A DNA stretch of 64,000 nt from Methyloligella sp. (GCA_021604645.1 BQJJ01000005.1:207983-271982); one strand, 5' to 3'; positions 1 through 8,738 are shown, counted from the stretch's first letter. Notes: generated from the sequence alone by a model not told the origin. Numbers and translations: made by a program.

Positions 1-57
1 CTCTGAAATGATTTGCTTGATCTTTTTGCAATGACATCTAACAACCTTTTATTCTGT

Positions 58-483
58 TCAGTCTTCTGTAGAGAATTCAGCCATAACTTCTTCTGCAGTT
101 TGTTTAATATGATCACCGGCAAAGTTATAGCCCTCTGGTTTTTGGTCGATGAAAATTTCTCTTTCCATGACTAAATCAGCACTCTCATCTAACAAACCCA
201 TTGAAATATAAGTAATTCCTTTGTGCTGCCCCTCAGCCGTTACTTTATAATAGAGATTTGTTCCGCAATTGTTGCAGAAGGCACGCTCTGCCCACTCGGA
301 CGATTTGTAAGATTTGATATGCTCTTTGCCCTTTACATCATTTAATGTTGCGGCCATGGCTAGATAGGGGCCACTTCCCCACTTACGGCACATATCACAA
401 TGGCACGCAGAGAATTTTTCTTCTTTATATTCTGCTGTAAATGAGATGGCATTACACAGACACTGACCGTGTGCTTTGTTCAT
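58..483 (-). CDS. GFA / CENP-V family zinc protein
   Basis: The 141-residue protein has the three cysteine clusters of the GFA (glutathione-dependent formaldehyde-activating enzyme-like) fold: GQCLCNAI near residue 6, CHCDMCRKW near residue 27 and FCNNCGTNLYY near residue 69. In this family these cysteines bind structural and catalytic zinc ions. Most members have no proven substrate, and the formaldehyde-activating role applies to few of them, so a specific reaction cannot be given. Length is normal for a single-domain member. The gene stands alone on the minus strand with no partner that suggests a pathway. Family assignment is secure; function is open. Confidence 0.88.
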   Translation of the reverse strand: MNKAHGQCLCNAISFTAEYKEEKFSACHCDMCRKWGSGPYLAMAATLNDVKGKEHIKSYKSSEWAERAFCNNCGTNLYYKVTAEGQHKGITYISMGLLDESADLVMEREIFIDQKPEGYNFAGDHIKQTAEEVMAEFSTED

Positions 484-586
484 TTCGTTCCCCTCTTTGT
501 GGATTATATTCTTCAGATTTGATTGCTGAAGCTTATCTTAGGTTTACATAAAATGAGAATAGCTCAACAAAATTTTATGTTCACAT

Positions 587-1087
587 TTAGGAGAGCAACA
601 AAACCATGAAACCAACCCCTAATATTAAACAGAGGGGAGCGTAATATTTTTTATCTAATGACCTGAATGGCTCTTCTAAGTTTTGCTTTTCTGCCCACAG
701 TGTGTAGGTCACCATTCCTCTGGCTAAAAAAATAAGTGTTAGGCCAATCATCGAGACTTTCAAGAGCCAATGAGGGATGAGATTATTCATCATTTTAAGA
801 ATTGATAGGGAACTATCTGGGAAAAGAGACATATAGGTATTTGCCCCATCTTGATGATAGCCCAAAAGGAGTGGAATTAAGCCTGCGATGAATATGAGTG
901 TCGCTACTACCATTGTTAAGCTGGCTTTTGGGAGTTTTGTAAGACCCTTTGTTCCAATGACCATTTTTGCGAGGCTCTCATCATCTCTTCCTGGCCATTT
1001 TCCACCCATAGCCCAAAAAGCGTGGAGACAGGCAATCAAGGTTAAGATTGAAAAAATTAGAGGTGCGATTGATGTTGAAATGTTCAT
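587..1087 (-). CDS. DUF3995 family membrane protein
   Basis: About 166 residues with four predicted membrane segments. The N-terminal part carries LHAFWAMGGKWPG, the pattern typical of DUF3995 proteins, whose function is unknown. I chose the ATG at 1087 because a GGGGG ribosome site lies just upstream; an ATG at 1102 and one at 1153 are in the same frame, the latter overlapping the next gene. It is probably co-transcribed with the membrane protein at 1125-1508, and both would be controlled by the divergent TetR regulator. An alternative is a DoxX-like redox membrane protein, but the motif favours DUF3995. Confidence 0.75.
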   Translation of the reverse strand: MNISTSIAPLIFSILTLIACLHAFWAMGGKWPGRDDESLAKMVIGTKGLTKLPKASLTMVVATLIFIAGLIPLLLGYHQDGANTYMSLFPDSSLSILKMMNNLIPHWLLKVSMIGLTLIFLARGMVTYTLWAEKQNLEEPFRSLDKKYYAPLCLILGVGFMVLLLS

Positions 1088-1124
1088 TATTCCCCCTGAC
1101 ATTGTTTCTCTTTTGAAAGCTTTT

Positions 1125-1508
1125 TTAAGATGTTTTTTGGCGCCAGATTCCAAATGAGATTAGAGCTGACATACAAATAAAAATAATCCATTGGGGCATT
1201 AACAAGAGGGTTCCTAATTGGCTTAGCCCGTAAAAAATGAATAAACCTGCGAAGGCCAAATATTGAATAGAGATCAGCAAACTTAAATTTTTTAACTGAA
1301 GTGGTTTAAAGGCTGCCAGAAAAAGTCCTGTACTATTTATGACCAGAATAACGGTGACAGCATGCCAAAGTATTGACGTATAAGCTTTTAAAATTGTTGT
1401 TAAATTGGCATCTAGTATCGGCTCATGCACTTCGATACCCCCGCCATAAACATGCAATCCAATTGTAATTGTGGAAATCACAGCAGCTAACAAGATCGAC
1501 TTACTCAT
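1125..1508 (-). CDS. small four-helix membrane protein
   Basis: A 127-residue hydrophobic protein with an N-terminal signal-like or first membrane helix, a short periplasmic stretch containing HVYGGGIEVHEPI, and three further helices. I recognise no named family with confidence. It is the first gene of a minus-strand unit that continues into the DUF3995 gene and lies back-to-back with a TetR gene, with two palindromic operators between them. This suggests an inducible membrane function such as response to a small molecule, but that is inference from context only. Confidence 0.65.
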   Translation of the reverse strand: MSKSILLAAVISTITIGLHVYGGGIEVHEPILDANLTTILKAYTSILWHAVTVILVINSTGLFLAAFKPLQLKNLSLLISIQYLAFAGLFIFYGLSQLGTLLLMPQWIIFICMSALISFGIWRQKTS

Positions 1509-1543
1509 CTCATGTCCTTAAAAATATAAACATTTCAACAACC

Positions 1544-1557
1544 ATACGGTAGCGTAT
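1544..1557. promoter_or_regulatory. probable TetR operator, copy 1
   Basis: ATACGGTAGCGTAT is a 14-bp inverted repeat with one mismatch. It sits in the 98-bp gap between the divergent membrane-protein unit and the TetR gene, and is nearly identical to the perfect palindrome 39 bp away. The paired arrangement is what is expected for autoregulation plus control of the neighbour. Confidence 0.7.
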
Positions 1558-1582
1558 GTACGCTTTCTATTTGAATGTGTCA

Positions 1583-1596
1583 ATACGCTAGCGTAT
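1583..1596. promoter_or_regulatory. probable TetR operator, copy 2 (perfect palindrome)
   Basis: ATACGCTAGCGTAT is a perfect 14-bp palindrome ending 10 bp before the TetR start codon. Together with the copy at 1544-1557 it is the likely binding site of the adjacent TetR protein. The position, inside the probable promoter or leader of the regulator, fits negative autoregulation. Confidence 0.75.
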
Positions 1597-1606
1597 AGAT
1601 TCTCTC

Positions 1607-2173
1607 ATGAATTTAAAAAAGACACTCACTTCTGAAGACTGGATTAGAGCTGCTTTTCGGGCATTAACGCATGGAGGGCCAGGCGCTATTCGTGTAGAAG
1701 CAATTGCCCGTGAACTGAAAGTCAGCAAAGGTTCTTTTTATTGGCATTTTAAAGATGTCGCCTCTTTGCAATCTGAAATGCTAGAACATTGGCAACTTGC
1801 CGCAACAGAAGCGATTATAGAAAATGTTAATAGAAGTGGTGTGCGCCCATCGGAACAATTACACTTACTCATACTGCTAGCAACGAGCACTCGACATGAA
1901 CCTTATGGTGGGGTTCTTGCTGAAGCAGCTATTCGTGACTGGGGGCGCTATAATAAACTCGCCTCTGATACAGTTAAGGCTGTAGATGAGAAACGGCTTA
2001 TCTACACAAAAGACTTATTTTTGAGCTGTGGCCACTCTGAAAGACGAGCTACACAGAATGCTAATTTACTTTACGGGGCTCTTATTGGTTTAGAAGGGCT
2101 TGCCTACCAACAACTAATTAATTTGCGTGAAGACATGCTTTATTTATTAGAACTTATCTTAAGCACTGATTAG
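1607..2173 (+). CDS. TetR family transcriptional regulator
   Basis: A 188-residue protein with the TetR DNA-binding domain in residues 1-60: the helix-turn-helix reads IRVEAIARELKVSKGSFYWH, followed by the usual FKDVASL. The C-terminal ligand-binding domain is divergent, so the effector cannot be named. The gene is divergent from a two-gene membrane-protein unit and the gap holds two copies of an ATACGCTAGCGTAT-like palindrome, so it probably represses itself and that unit. Start at ATG 1607 directly follows the second palindrome. Confidence 0.88.
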   Translation: MNLKKTLTSEDWIRAAFRALTHGGPGAIRVEAIARELKVSKGSFYWHFKDVASLQSEMLEHWQLAATEAIIENVNRSGVRPSEQLHLLILLATSTRHEPYGGVLAEAAIRDWGRYNKLASDTVKAVDEKRLIYTKDLFLSCGHSERRATQNANLLYGALIGLEGLAYQQLINLREDMLYLLELILSTD

Positions 2174-2224
2174 AAGGGCACGCCCCTATTGGGTGTTCTC
2201 AATTTTTTAATACCAAGATCTGCG

Positions 2225-3121
2225 CTAAGAAACTTTTTCTAATGATTTTCCTTTGCTTCTCTTATTCTCTTTTGGCTTCCAGCCTGGGCGACCAAAAATA
2301 AACCCACATGCATCAGTTATATTTTTTGATGAACGCACATCTTTTGCAATCAACCAATATTCTTTAAAATTGATTGTCAGAGGGTTTGAGGTTTCAAGAG
2401 GGACTGTCACTCCATATTTTACTTTTTCTTCTTCAGCTTGGTAGGTACCAAACAAATGATCCCAAATCATCAGAACACCGCCGTAATTCTTATCAAGATA
2501 TTTACGGTTTGAACCATGATGCACACGGTGGACTGATGGTGTGTTTAAGATGTGATCAAGAAATTTTAATTTGCCAATTTTTTCTGTATGGATCCATGTT
2601 TGATAAACAACAATGAATAAAAAAGCGACAATGGTTTGTGTGACATCAAATCCTATGACAATCATTGGAACTAAGAAAATCCATTCAATCAAACTATCCA
2701 CCCAAGCCAATCTAAGTGAAGTTGATAGATTATATTCTGGTGATGAATGGTGCACGATATGGTTTGCCCACAAGATGCGAATTTCATGCTCAAAACGGTG
2801 CATCCAATAATAGGTAAAATCAGCCGCCAAAAGGGCAAGCGCCCAACTCCACCATGTGAGGGGAATTTTATAAGAGATGAAACTCTCTGTCAGGGTGAGG
2901 CAGATGATGAAAATTGCGCCGTATAATGTTCTCTCGAGTAGCGCGTTGACTAAGGCTATAGAAAAATTTGCAATGGTTTCTTTATATTTCGCGCGCCTTT
3001 TTGTGTAAATATCCCATGCTGTTTCTAAAACAATTAAGAGAAAGAAGATAATAGCAATATACTCCAGAACCCCCAAAAGGGAAGAAAGCTCATCAAAACG
3101 CTGCTCTAAATTCTCAAACAT
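2225..3121 (-). CDS. sterol desaturase / fatty acid hydroxylase superfamily protein
   Basis: A 298-residue integral membrane protein with the histidine clusters of the di-iron fatty acid hydroxylase superfamily: HRFEH near residue 108, HHSS near residue 124, and SVHRVHHG near residue 196. Four or more hydrophobic helices surround them. Members hydroxylate or desaturate lipids, carotenoids or ether lipids at the membrane face; the substrate here is unknown. The gene is divergent from a TetR regulator with a palindrome in between, so expression is probably inducible. Confidence 0.85.
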   Translation of the reverse strand: MFENLEQRFDELSSLLGVLEYIAIIFFLLIVLETAWDIYTKRRAKYKETIANFSIALVNALLERTLYGAIFIICLTLTESFISYKIPLTWWSWALALLAADFTYYWMHRFEHEIRILWANHIVHHSSPEYNLSTSLRLAWVDSLIEWIFLVPMIVIGFDVTQTIVAFLFIVVYQTWIHTEKIGKLKFLDHILNTPSVHRVHHGSNRKYLDKNYGGVLMIWDHLFGTYQAEEEKVKYGVTVPLETSNPLTINFKEYWLIAKDVRSSKNITDACGFIFGRPGWKPKENKRSKGKSLEKVS

Positions 3122-3203
3122 ACTTCTTTCTCCTTACCATCTCTTTTTTAAGAGTGAACTACTAACGAAACCATGCTATTTTAAAACGTCACGCATACAA
3201 AAT

Positions 3204-3215
3204 GAACGACCGTTC
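3204..3215. promoter_or_regulatory. probable TetR operator between divergent genes
   Basis: GAACGACCGTTC has perfect 5-bp arms (GAACG and CGTTC) around two bases, a common operator form for TetR proteins. It lies between the desaturase-like gene and the downstream TetR start I prefer (3259). If translation began at the ATG at 3202, the operator would lie inside codons, which argues for the later start. Confidence 0.5.
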
Positions 3216-3258
3216 GCTCAAATATAATGCAATTACTGAATTTTGCAAGAGATCGCGC

Positions 3259-3873
3259 ATGAATAGAAAAACACTCATTAAAAAATCCAGGTTAGAGACA
3301 ACTCAAGAAAAGCGGCATGCTATTCTGATGGCGGCTATAGATTGCTTTTTAGAAAAAGGATTTCATCAGACGAGCATGAGGGACATCGCCCATAAGTCAG
3401 GCAGTAGCTTGGGCAACATTTACAACCACTTTAAAAGCAAAGATGTCCTTATTGCCGAGATCGCAACTTTAGAAGCTGAAGAGCTGAATGATTTAACATT
3501 CTTTCTAAATAAAGATCGCTCTGCGCCGCTTATACTTAAGGAATTTATTGATATTTATCTTAAGCTGATCTCTAAACGGGAGAATATTTTACTGACCGCT
3601 GAAATAACAACTGAGGGATTGCGGAACAAGGCAATTGGTAAAGGATTTGTTGCAAACAGAGCCAAATTAGCAAAAGCTCTAACTGAGCTTATTGCGAAGG
3701 GTGTGCGTTCAAAAGAATTTTCAGGGGCTATTGATAATAAGGAAGCTGCACATTTAATTTTAGACCTCGTTGAGGGATTGGCCATGCGCTCTGCATTTGA
3801 GACGGGAAAAGTTTCTCCTAAAGCGAAGAAAGCCTTAAAAGCACTGATTGAGAAAAGTATTATGGTGAGTTAA
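3259..3873 (+). CDS. TetR family transcriptional regulator
   Basis: About 204 residues from the ATG at 3259. The DNA-binding domain reads ILMAAIDCFLEKGFHQTSMR, then DIAHKSGSSLGNIYNHFKSK, a textbook TetR helix-turn-helix. An in-frame ATG at 3202 would add 19 residues of unusual sequence and would place a palindromic operator inside the coding region; AAGAGA before 3259 is a better ribosome site. The regulator faces the desaturase-like gene and runs directly into a small 2TM gene (stop and start are adjacent), so the three genes probably form one regulatory unit. Confidence 0.85.
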   Translation: MNRKTLIKKSRLETTQEKRHAILMAAIDCFLEKGFHQTSMRDIAHKSGSSLGNIYNHFKSKDVLIAEIATLEAEELNDLTFFLNKDRSAPLILKEFIDIYLKLISKRENILLTAEITTEGLRNKAIGKGFVANRAKLAKALTELIAKGVRSKEFSGAIDNKEAAHLILDLVEGLAMRSAFETGKVSPKAKKALKALIEKSIMVS

Positions 3874-4170
3874 ATGGATAAATACAGTCTAGCCAAAAAA
3901 CGCGTTGAAGCAAAAATCGGATTTTTTGTTCATCTTATTATTTTCATAGGTGTGAACGGCATTTTAGCTGCTGTCGACATTCTTGCTTCTCCGGAGAAAC
4001 TTTGGTTTTACTATCCACTTGCGGGGTGGGGCCTTGGGCTATTATTACACGGTATTGGTGTTTTTTATCACCCTGTTTCATCAGATAGTGGCCCCGGTTT
4101 TAAAGAGAAGCTCATTGCAAAGGAATTAAAGGCACTGGAGCGTTCTCAAGAGCCTAGCGAAGACGTTTAG
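3874..4170 (+). CDS. 2TM domain protein
   Basis: A 98-residue protein with the 2TM domain pattern: a charged N-terminus (KKRVEAKIGFFVHLIIF), a first membrane helix, a conserved middle (EKLWFYYPLAGWGLGLLLHG) and a second helix, then a cytoplasmic tail. In other bacteria this domain occurs alone or fused to sensor kinases; its function is unknown. Its start codon directly follows the stop of the TetR gene, so the two are translationally coupled. Confidence 0.75.
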   Translation: MDKYSLAKKRVEAKIGFFVHLIIFIGVNGILAAVDILASPEKLWFYYPLAGWGLGLLLHGIGVFYHPVSSDSGPGFKEKLIAKELKALERSQEPSEDV

Positions 4171-4225
4171 CCACTCAAAGACGCTTAGATCACTGAAAAA
4201 TACTTAGATCATTGAAATTTTTGAT

Positions 4226-5113
4226 TTAACCGAAATTCTGTTTTTGTAGAAAATCACTCAAGATCTCTGTTGTTCGCTCTGGAAACTCATCAACGAAAAA
4301 ATGTCCTCCAGGCAAACTGGCTGTTTCGATAGAGCCGCAACGCTCGCGCCATTTAGCGGGCAGGTCGAAACACTCTGCCATTGTGCCATTTTCTCCATAG
4401 AAGACTAATGTTGGGCATGTTACTTTCTTTGAGCGATCAACTTCATCTTGTGCTAAATCTATTGTTGCTGCGGCCCGATAATCTGCGCATGAGCCATGAA
4501 TCATTTCGGCGTCTCGCCAGCACCGCCTGTAGTCAGCTAATTGCTCTTGGTTAAAATCTTCAACTTTTGTCGCACCCCAACCGAGTAAGCAGGTTTCATA
4601 GAAAAAGTCAGGGTCATTCCCTATCAGTTTTTCTGGGAACGGTTCGGCTTGTGAGAGAAAATACCAATGCCAATAGGCACCTGAGATTTTATTATTTGTT
4701 TCAGTGAACATTGCATGCGTTGGCACAATGTCTAGCACAGCTAAAGATAAAACTTTATCCTCATGATCAAGCGCCATACGGTGGGCTGTTCGCCCGCCTC
4801 TATCATGCCCGATGACATGGAACTGATCGAAACCTTCATTTTTCATCACTGCAACATTATCATTTGCCATAGCTCTGAAAGAATAGTTTGAATTATCTTC
4901 TGATGCTTTTGGCTTGTCACTGTCTCCATAGCCCCGCAAATCAGCACAAATTACCGTATAGTCTTCAGCTAACTTCGGAGCGATTTGAGCCCACATAGCC
5001 AAATTTTGAGGAAAGCCATGCAAAAGGAGAACAGGCGGGCCTTCACCGGCGACGACATAGTTGATGGCAACATCATCTAACTGAATTTTCTTTTTTTCAA
5101 AGCCTTCAAACAT
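4226..5113 (-). CDS. haloacetate (fluoroacetate) dehalogenase-like alpha/beta hydrolase
   Basis: A 295-residue alpha/beta hydrolase. The nucleophile elbow is GHDRGG with Asp104, not Ser, which marks the dehalogenase/epoxide hydrolase branch. Residues match the layout of known fluoroacetate dehalogenases: a halide pocket of His149-Trp150 (within YWHWYFL) and Tyr212 (in HGSCADYRA), and a catalytic His271 (GGHFFVDE). In the family, Asp attacks the C-F or C-Cl carbon and His-activated water releases glycolate. Epoxide hydrolase is the main alternative. The gene is alone between the 2TM gene and a methyltransferase, both unrelated. Confidence 0.78.
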   Translation of the reverse strand: MFEGFEKKKIQLDDVAINYVVAGEGPPVLLLHGFPQNLAMWAQIAPKLAEDYTVICADLRGYGDSDKPKASEDNSNYSFRAMANDNVAVMKNEGFDQFHVIGHDRGGRTAHRMALDHEDKVLSLAVLDIVPTHAMFTETNNKISGAYWHWYFLSQAEPFPEKLIGNDPDFFYETCLLGWGATKVEDFNQEQLADYRRCWRDAEMIHGSCADYRAAATIDLAQDEVDRSKKVTCPTLVFYGENGTMAECFDLPAKWRERCGSIETASLPGGHFFVDEFPERTTEILSDFLQKQNFG

Positions 5114-5161
5114 GGTCTCTCACTTCCTCAGTTTTAAAATTTATTTTATTTCATTTAAGGA

Positions 5162-5920
5162 CTACAACTCTATTTTTCCGACCCTTGATGATATGGGCCA
5201 GGTGATTGTTTTTGAGGTCTCTATATCCCCCCATATCTCTTTCAGCTCTTCATGAAATATATTGAAAATTTGCATATTTCCGGCCTCACTAAGAGTTTTC
5301 ATGGATGACCATGTGTTGATATAATCGATGAGTTGATTGAAGTTCCATTCACAGATAATGTTGACCGGTGGCAACACTAACTCATTGAAAGGGAATTCAA
5401 ATTCTTTATAACCTGTTTCCACATGCTTGCGATCTGGGGCCCAAAATTTATGAATTTCCTGCCAGTAAAATTTCTGAAATCTTTCATCAGCTGCTTCTCC
5501 TTTAATGTTTAAAACACCATAGGAGAGCAAAGCCACAATGGCTTGATCAATAGCTATTCTTTTTGCTTCTATATAGAACTTGTTTAAGTCAAACCAATGG
5601 GCTGCTTGAGCCGCAACGACTAGGCTAGCAGAATTATCTCTAGCTGAGATTTGTTCAGCTGGCTCGCTCTTAAATGTGATGTTTGGATGTGGAGCCGCCT
5701 GCTTGATTTGTTCAATGCTGAGATCTGTAGCCAGCACCTTTTCAAACTGACACACCAGGCAGTGAGAGAATTGCCCTGTGCCACAGCCGACTTCTACGGC
5801 TAACTCATTACTTGGGCATAAAGATGCCAGGACTTTTGCTAACTCAATTGGATATTTCGGGCGATGCTTTGCATAGTTTTCCGCACCCTGGGAAAATGGA
5901 TTATCAGCTTCGGTGCTCAT
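5162..5920 (-). CDS. class I SAM-dependent methyltransferase
   Basis: 252 residues with the SAM-binding motif I VEVGCGTGQFS near residue 43, motif II acidic residue in LATDLS, and AAQAAHWFDL at motif IV, typical of Methyltransf_11 proteins. The N-terminal FSQGAENYAKHRPKYP pattern is shared with a widely distributed subgroup that includes yeast Tmt1-like enzymes; the substrate is unknown. It lies 3 bp downstream of a MarR gene, so the two form an operon and the regulator probably controls it. Confidence 0.82.
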   Translation of the reverse strand: MSTEADNPFSQGAENYAKHRPKYPIELAKVLASLCPSNELAVEVGCGTGQFSHCLVCQFEKVLATDLSIEQIKQAAPHPNITFKSEPAEQISARDNSASLVVAAQAAHWFDLNKFYIEAKRIAIDQAIVALLSYGVLNIKGEAADERFQKFYWQEIHKFWAPDRKHVETGYKEFEFPFNELVLPPVNIICEWNFNQLIDYINTWSSMKTLSEAGNMQIFNIFHEELKEIWGDIETSKTITWPISSRVGKIEL

Positions 5921-5923
5921 TGT

Positions 5924-6418
5924 TTATTTCCCTTTAGTTTGTTTTTTTGATTTTTTAAAAGTCTCATCTATGCGCTTTGAAAAACCTTTTTCTTCAAGAG
6001 CGGCCGCTATGATTTCCAGTTGATTTCTAATAGGAATGGCCAGCTCACTCTCCAACCCTTCAATGGCAGCAAATCTTGCGCGCCAATGTTCTTTTAAGAT
6101 TTTTATTACGTCATGCCCCTGGCTTGTAAGTTTGACGATGGATTCTCTTGCGTCCTTTTTCCCTGGCTCTCTAGCGATTAAACCATCTGTTTCCATCAGC
6201 CTTATGGTTTGGCTTACAGCCCCTTGAGTGATTTGCAATTTAGCGGTGATCTCTTTGACAGTTTGCGCATCTTGTTCCGCGAGCGCTCTTAAAACTGGCG
6301 TGTATCGTGATTTGATAGGAACATTTGAACGCCGATAATGGTCTTCTGAGCCTTGGTCGAACAGTTCGCTTAAATGACGAAGCAGTTCTCCGAGGCCAGG
6401 TTTTAAAATATTTGTCAT
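5924..6418 (-). CDS. MarR family transcriptional regulator
   Basis: A 164-residue winged-helix protein: TVKEITAKLQITQGAVSQTI is the recognition helix region, followed by the wing GLIAREPGKKDARESIVKLT, the MarR hallmark with Asp/Arg in the wing. It heads an operon with the SAM methyltransferase. A perfect palindrome, ATTAGCGCTAAT, lies 40 bp upstream and is a likely autoregulatory operator. Confidence 0.85.
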   Translation of the reverse strand: MTNILKPGLGELLRHLSELFDQGSEDHYRRSNVPIKSRYTPVLRALAEQDAQTVKEITAKLQITQGAVSQTIRLMETDGLIAREPGKKDARESIVKLTSQGHDVIKILKEHWRARFAAIEGLESELAIPIRNQLEIIAAALEEKGFSKRIDETFKKSKKQTKGK

Positions 6419-6457
6419 AACGCTTTTCTTTTATTTTATAGCCTGCTCTAAATATAT

Positions 6458-6469
6458 ATTAGCGCTAAT
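6458..6469. promoter_or_regulatory. possible MarR operator
   Basis: ATTAGCGCTAAT is a perfect 12-bp palindrome located 39 bp upstream of the MarR start codon, in an AT-rich promoter-like stretch. The assignment to MarR is by position only. Confidence 0.5.
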
Positions 6470-6507
6470 GCATTTTCAACAATATTTTTTCTTTAAGCCA
6501 GGATGAC

Positions 6508-6537
6508 AAAAAACCACTGCAATTTCTTGCAGTGGTT
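6508..6537 (-). terminator. rho-independent terminator
   Basis: AACCACTGCAA / TTGCAGTGGTT form an 11-bp perfect stem with a 4-base loop. On the minus strand the stem is followed by a run of T. It lies 32 bp after the stop of the secreted-protein gene at 6569-7375. Confidence 0.88.
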
Positions 6538-6568
6538 GGCATTTAAAACATTCATACAATTCGTGATT

Positions 6569-7375
6569 TTATTTTTGTGGTGGAGCTGTTTGCCCCATGG
6601 CTGGATAAAAAACCAATTTGAACGCGCCATCTTTCGTATCAAAATATTTACCCGCAAACATACCCTGACGAAGGGTTTCCAGACTATCTGCATTAAAATA
6701 AATGCGCTCCAAGAGATGAATTTTACCTTCTTGTTTTTTATTTAAATTATATTGAAACTGAACGCCGCCAGTTTTTTTATTATCTATGAGAGTATAATTC
6801 ATTTCATATGGATGACTGTCTAAAGCGTATGTTTGCGAACGCACGCCTTTTGATGTTTCTGGCAACAGCATTGGTCGGATCATTTGGAAGCCTTTTTTAG
6901 GAAACAGCGTGTCAGAGACGAGGCGTTCATTTCCAAGATTGGCGACTTTTAGATTTCCTTTTTTGTTTGCATCAAAAATAAATTTTAGATCAAATGGGGT
7001 GCCATCAACATCTACGATGAGCCCAAATTCACCCATCTGCTTTAGGAAAGCAACATTGTTTATTGCAAAGAATAAATAACCCAGTTTTTGCCCTGCACCA
7101 TCTTTTAATGTTATGTCCAGATTGGTTGGGTAAGACCGATTTTTGGGAAGAGCTTTGTAATTTAGGTTAAAAGAGTAAGGCTTGCCGTTTTTATCCTTAA
7201 ACTCAAAATTGATTTTTGTTTTATCTTCTCCAACATCTGAAAGTTCTAGTTTTTTACTCACATCCACATTTGGCCCTGAGATCTTTAATTCAAAAGGGGC
7301 TGTTTCTGCTTTGGCTGTTGCTGATAATGCAAGTGAGGCTATTAAGGCGGTTAGACTATATTTGAAGGTATTCAC
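6569..7375 (-). CDS. secreted protein of unknown function
   Basis: About 268 residues starting at a GTG (7375) chosen because AGGGAG lies 7 bases upstream; the earlier ATG at 7408 gives a poorer N-terminus. The first 23 residues form a signal peptide ending in SATAKA-ET. The mature part is rich in beta-strand patterns and lysine, with no cysteine and no motif I recognise. The gene ends in a strong terminator and has no clear operon partner. Likely periplasmic or exported; role unknown. Confidence 0.6.
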   Translation of the reverse strand: MNTFKYSLTALIASLALSATAKAETAPFELKISGPNVDVSKKLELSDVGEDKTKINFEFKDKNGKPYSFNLNYKALPKNRSYPTNLDITLKDGAGQKLGYLFFAINNVAFLKQMGEFGLIVDVDGTPFDLKFIFDANKKGNLKVANLGNERLVSDTLFPKKGFQMIRPMLLPETSKGVRSQTYALDSHPYEMNYTLIDNKKTGGVQFQYNLNKKQEGKIHLLERIYFNADSLETLRQGMFAGKYFDTKDGAFKLVFYPAMGQTAPPQK

Positions 7376-7511
7376 TCTTGTTCTCCCTAAACAGTTCAAT
7401 AAATACATTCGAATATATAAATATATTTAACACTCACAATTCACAAATCTTCACAGGGCTGTGATCGTTTAAAAAGGGGAAAAGAATATAAGTTTGGTAT
7501 GTTTAAGTGGC

Positions 7512-7572
7512 TTGCCAGTATTGGCAATAGCTCTAATGCATTGTTAGATAACAATATCTATACATTAGAGCT
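7512..7572. other. nested inverted repeats between genes
   Basis: Two adjacent hairpins: TTGCCA-GTAT-TGGCAA (7512-7527) and a 10-bp pair AGCTCTAATG / CATTAGAGCT (7529-7538 and 7563-7572) that encloses a third, TTGTTA-GA-TAACAA (7541-7554). They lie 7 bp after the stop of the mesaconyl-CoA hydratase gene on the minus strand. They may act as a terminator, but no T-run follows the stems. TCTAATGCA also resembles the MarR palindrome flank at 6458-6472. Confidence 0.4.
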
Positions 7573-7579
7573 TTAATTT

Positions 7580-8629
7580 TTACCGTGGCATTACAAGCCA
7601 ATAATCCAGATCTAGCATCACACTCTCATGGTAGCCATTTTCTGTTTTCCCAGGGAAATTAGCGCAAGGGTGATTTTTAACGGCTATGGTTTTAACTCGC
7701 AATGCACCAACATCTTCACGACCAGGAATGGCTTCTTTTTCTAAGATTTCTGACCAAGCGTAGATTGTATCACCAGCAAAACACGGGCTTACATGGCGGC
7801 CACCATTGATGGCAGCAACGTGAAACCCGTTTGCAAGCCCATTGAAAGAGAGAGCTCTTGCCATGGAAATAACATGGCCACCATACATTAGCCGTTTACC
7901 AAAGCGACCCTGGCTTTCTGTGTGATTATTGAAATGAACTTTCGCTGTATTTTGATACAGCCTCGTGGCCATTTGATGCTCAGCTTCTTCAATTGTCATG
8001 CCATCAACATGGTCAATTTTTTCACCGACTTCATAATCGCCCCAGCGATAAGGTGCGCCCGCCAGATCATTATTATATTCAGCTACATTGATTTCAGGTG
8101 TTGATTCAGCAAAATGTGATGGCTCAACACGCTTTGGTAACTCTGGTACGTCTGCGGTTGGAGCTGGTGAGTTTTCATCTTTTTTGCGCACCATAACCCA
8201 GCGCACATAATCCAGAACAATTTCACCGATTTGGTTGCGCCCTGTTGAGCGAACATAAACAACACCGGTTTTACCGTTGGAATTTTCTTTCAAACCAATG
8301 ACTTTTGAGGTGGTAGATACTGTGTCACCTGGATAAACAGGTTGTACAAATTTACAATCTGCATAACCAAGGTTTGCCACAGCATTTAGAGAAATATCCG
8401 GTACAGTTTTACCAAACACCATATGAAATACCAAGAAATCATCAATTGGAGCCGCTTCATAGCCAATGTCCATAGCAAAGCTATCTGCTGACTGGACAGC
8501 AAAGCGCATACCGTAAAGCGCTGTATATAAAGCAATATCACCTTCTGTGATGGTGCGTGGTGTTGCGTGGTGCAAAACCTGGCCTACAGAGAAATCTTCA
8601 AAATAATTACCTGGATTGGTTTTACTCAT
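7580..8629 (-). CDS. mch: mesaconyl-CoA hydratase (beta-methylmalyl-CoA dehydratase)
   Basis: 349 residues made of two tandem MaoC-type hot-dog domains. The start GNYFEDFSVGQVLHHATPR, the GMRFAVQSADSFA stretch, and the second half FNNHTESQGRFGKRLMYGGH match the mesaconyl-CoA hydratase branch, which interconverts mesaconyl-C1-CoA and (2R,3S)-beta-methylmalyl-CoA in the ethylmalonyl-CoA pathway for acetyl-CoA assimilation. Length matches the Rhodobacter and Methylobacterium enzymes. An Mcl2-type gene lies 2 kb away, with two unrelated genes in between, and supports the pathway call. Crotonyl-CoA carboxylase/reductase is not in the window. Confidence 0.85.
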   Translation of the reverse strand: MSKTNPGNYFEDFSVGQVLHHATPRTITEGDIALYTALYGMRFAVQSADSFAMDIGYEAAPIDDFLVFHMVFGKTVPDISLNAVANLGYADCKFVQPVYPGDTVSTTSKVIGLKENSNGKTGVVYVRSTGRNQIGEIVLDYVRWVMVRKKDENSPAPTADVPELPKRVEPSHFAESTPEINVAEYNNDLAGAPYRWGDYEVGEKIDHVDGMTIEEAEHQMATRLYQNTAKVHFNNHTESQGRFGKRLMYGGHVISMARALSFNGLANGFHVAAINGGRHVSPCFAGDTIYAWSEILEKEAIPGREDVGALRVKTIAVKNHPCANFPGKTENGYHESVMLDLDYWLVMPR

Positions 8630-8738
8630 GCTGTTTGTTCCTTATTCATCTGTATACATCTGCCAATTTCGGCACTAGCGCATTTCTTTAAATTCATCAA
8701 AGAGAAGTATGTCTAGAGCATAGTCCGCCCCTTGTTCT

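Noticed and set aside
888..1157. 89-codon plus-strand frame
   Set aside because: Lies antisense to the DUF3995 membrane protein gene, has no ribosome site.
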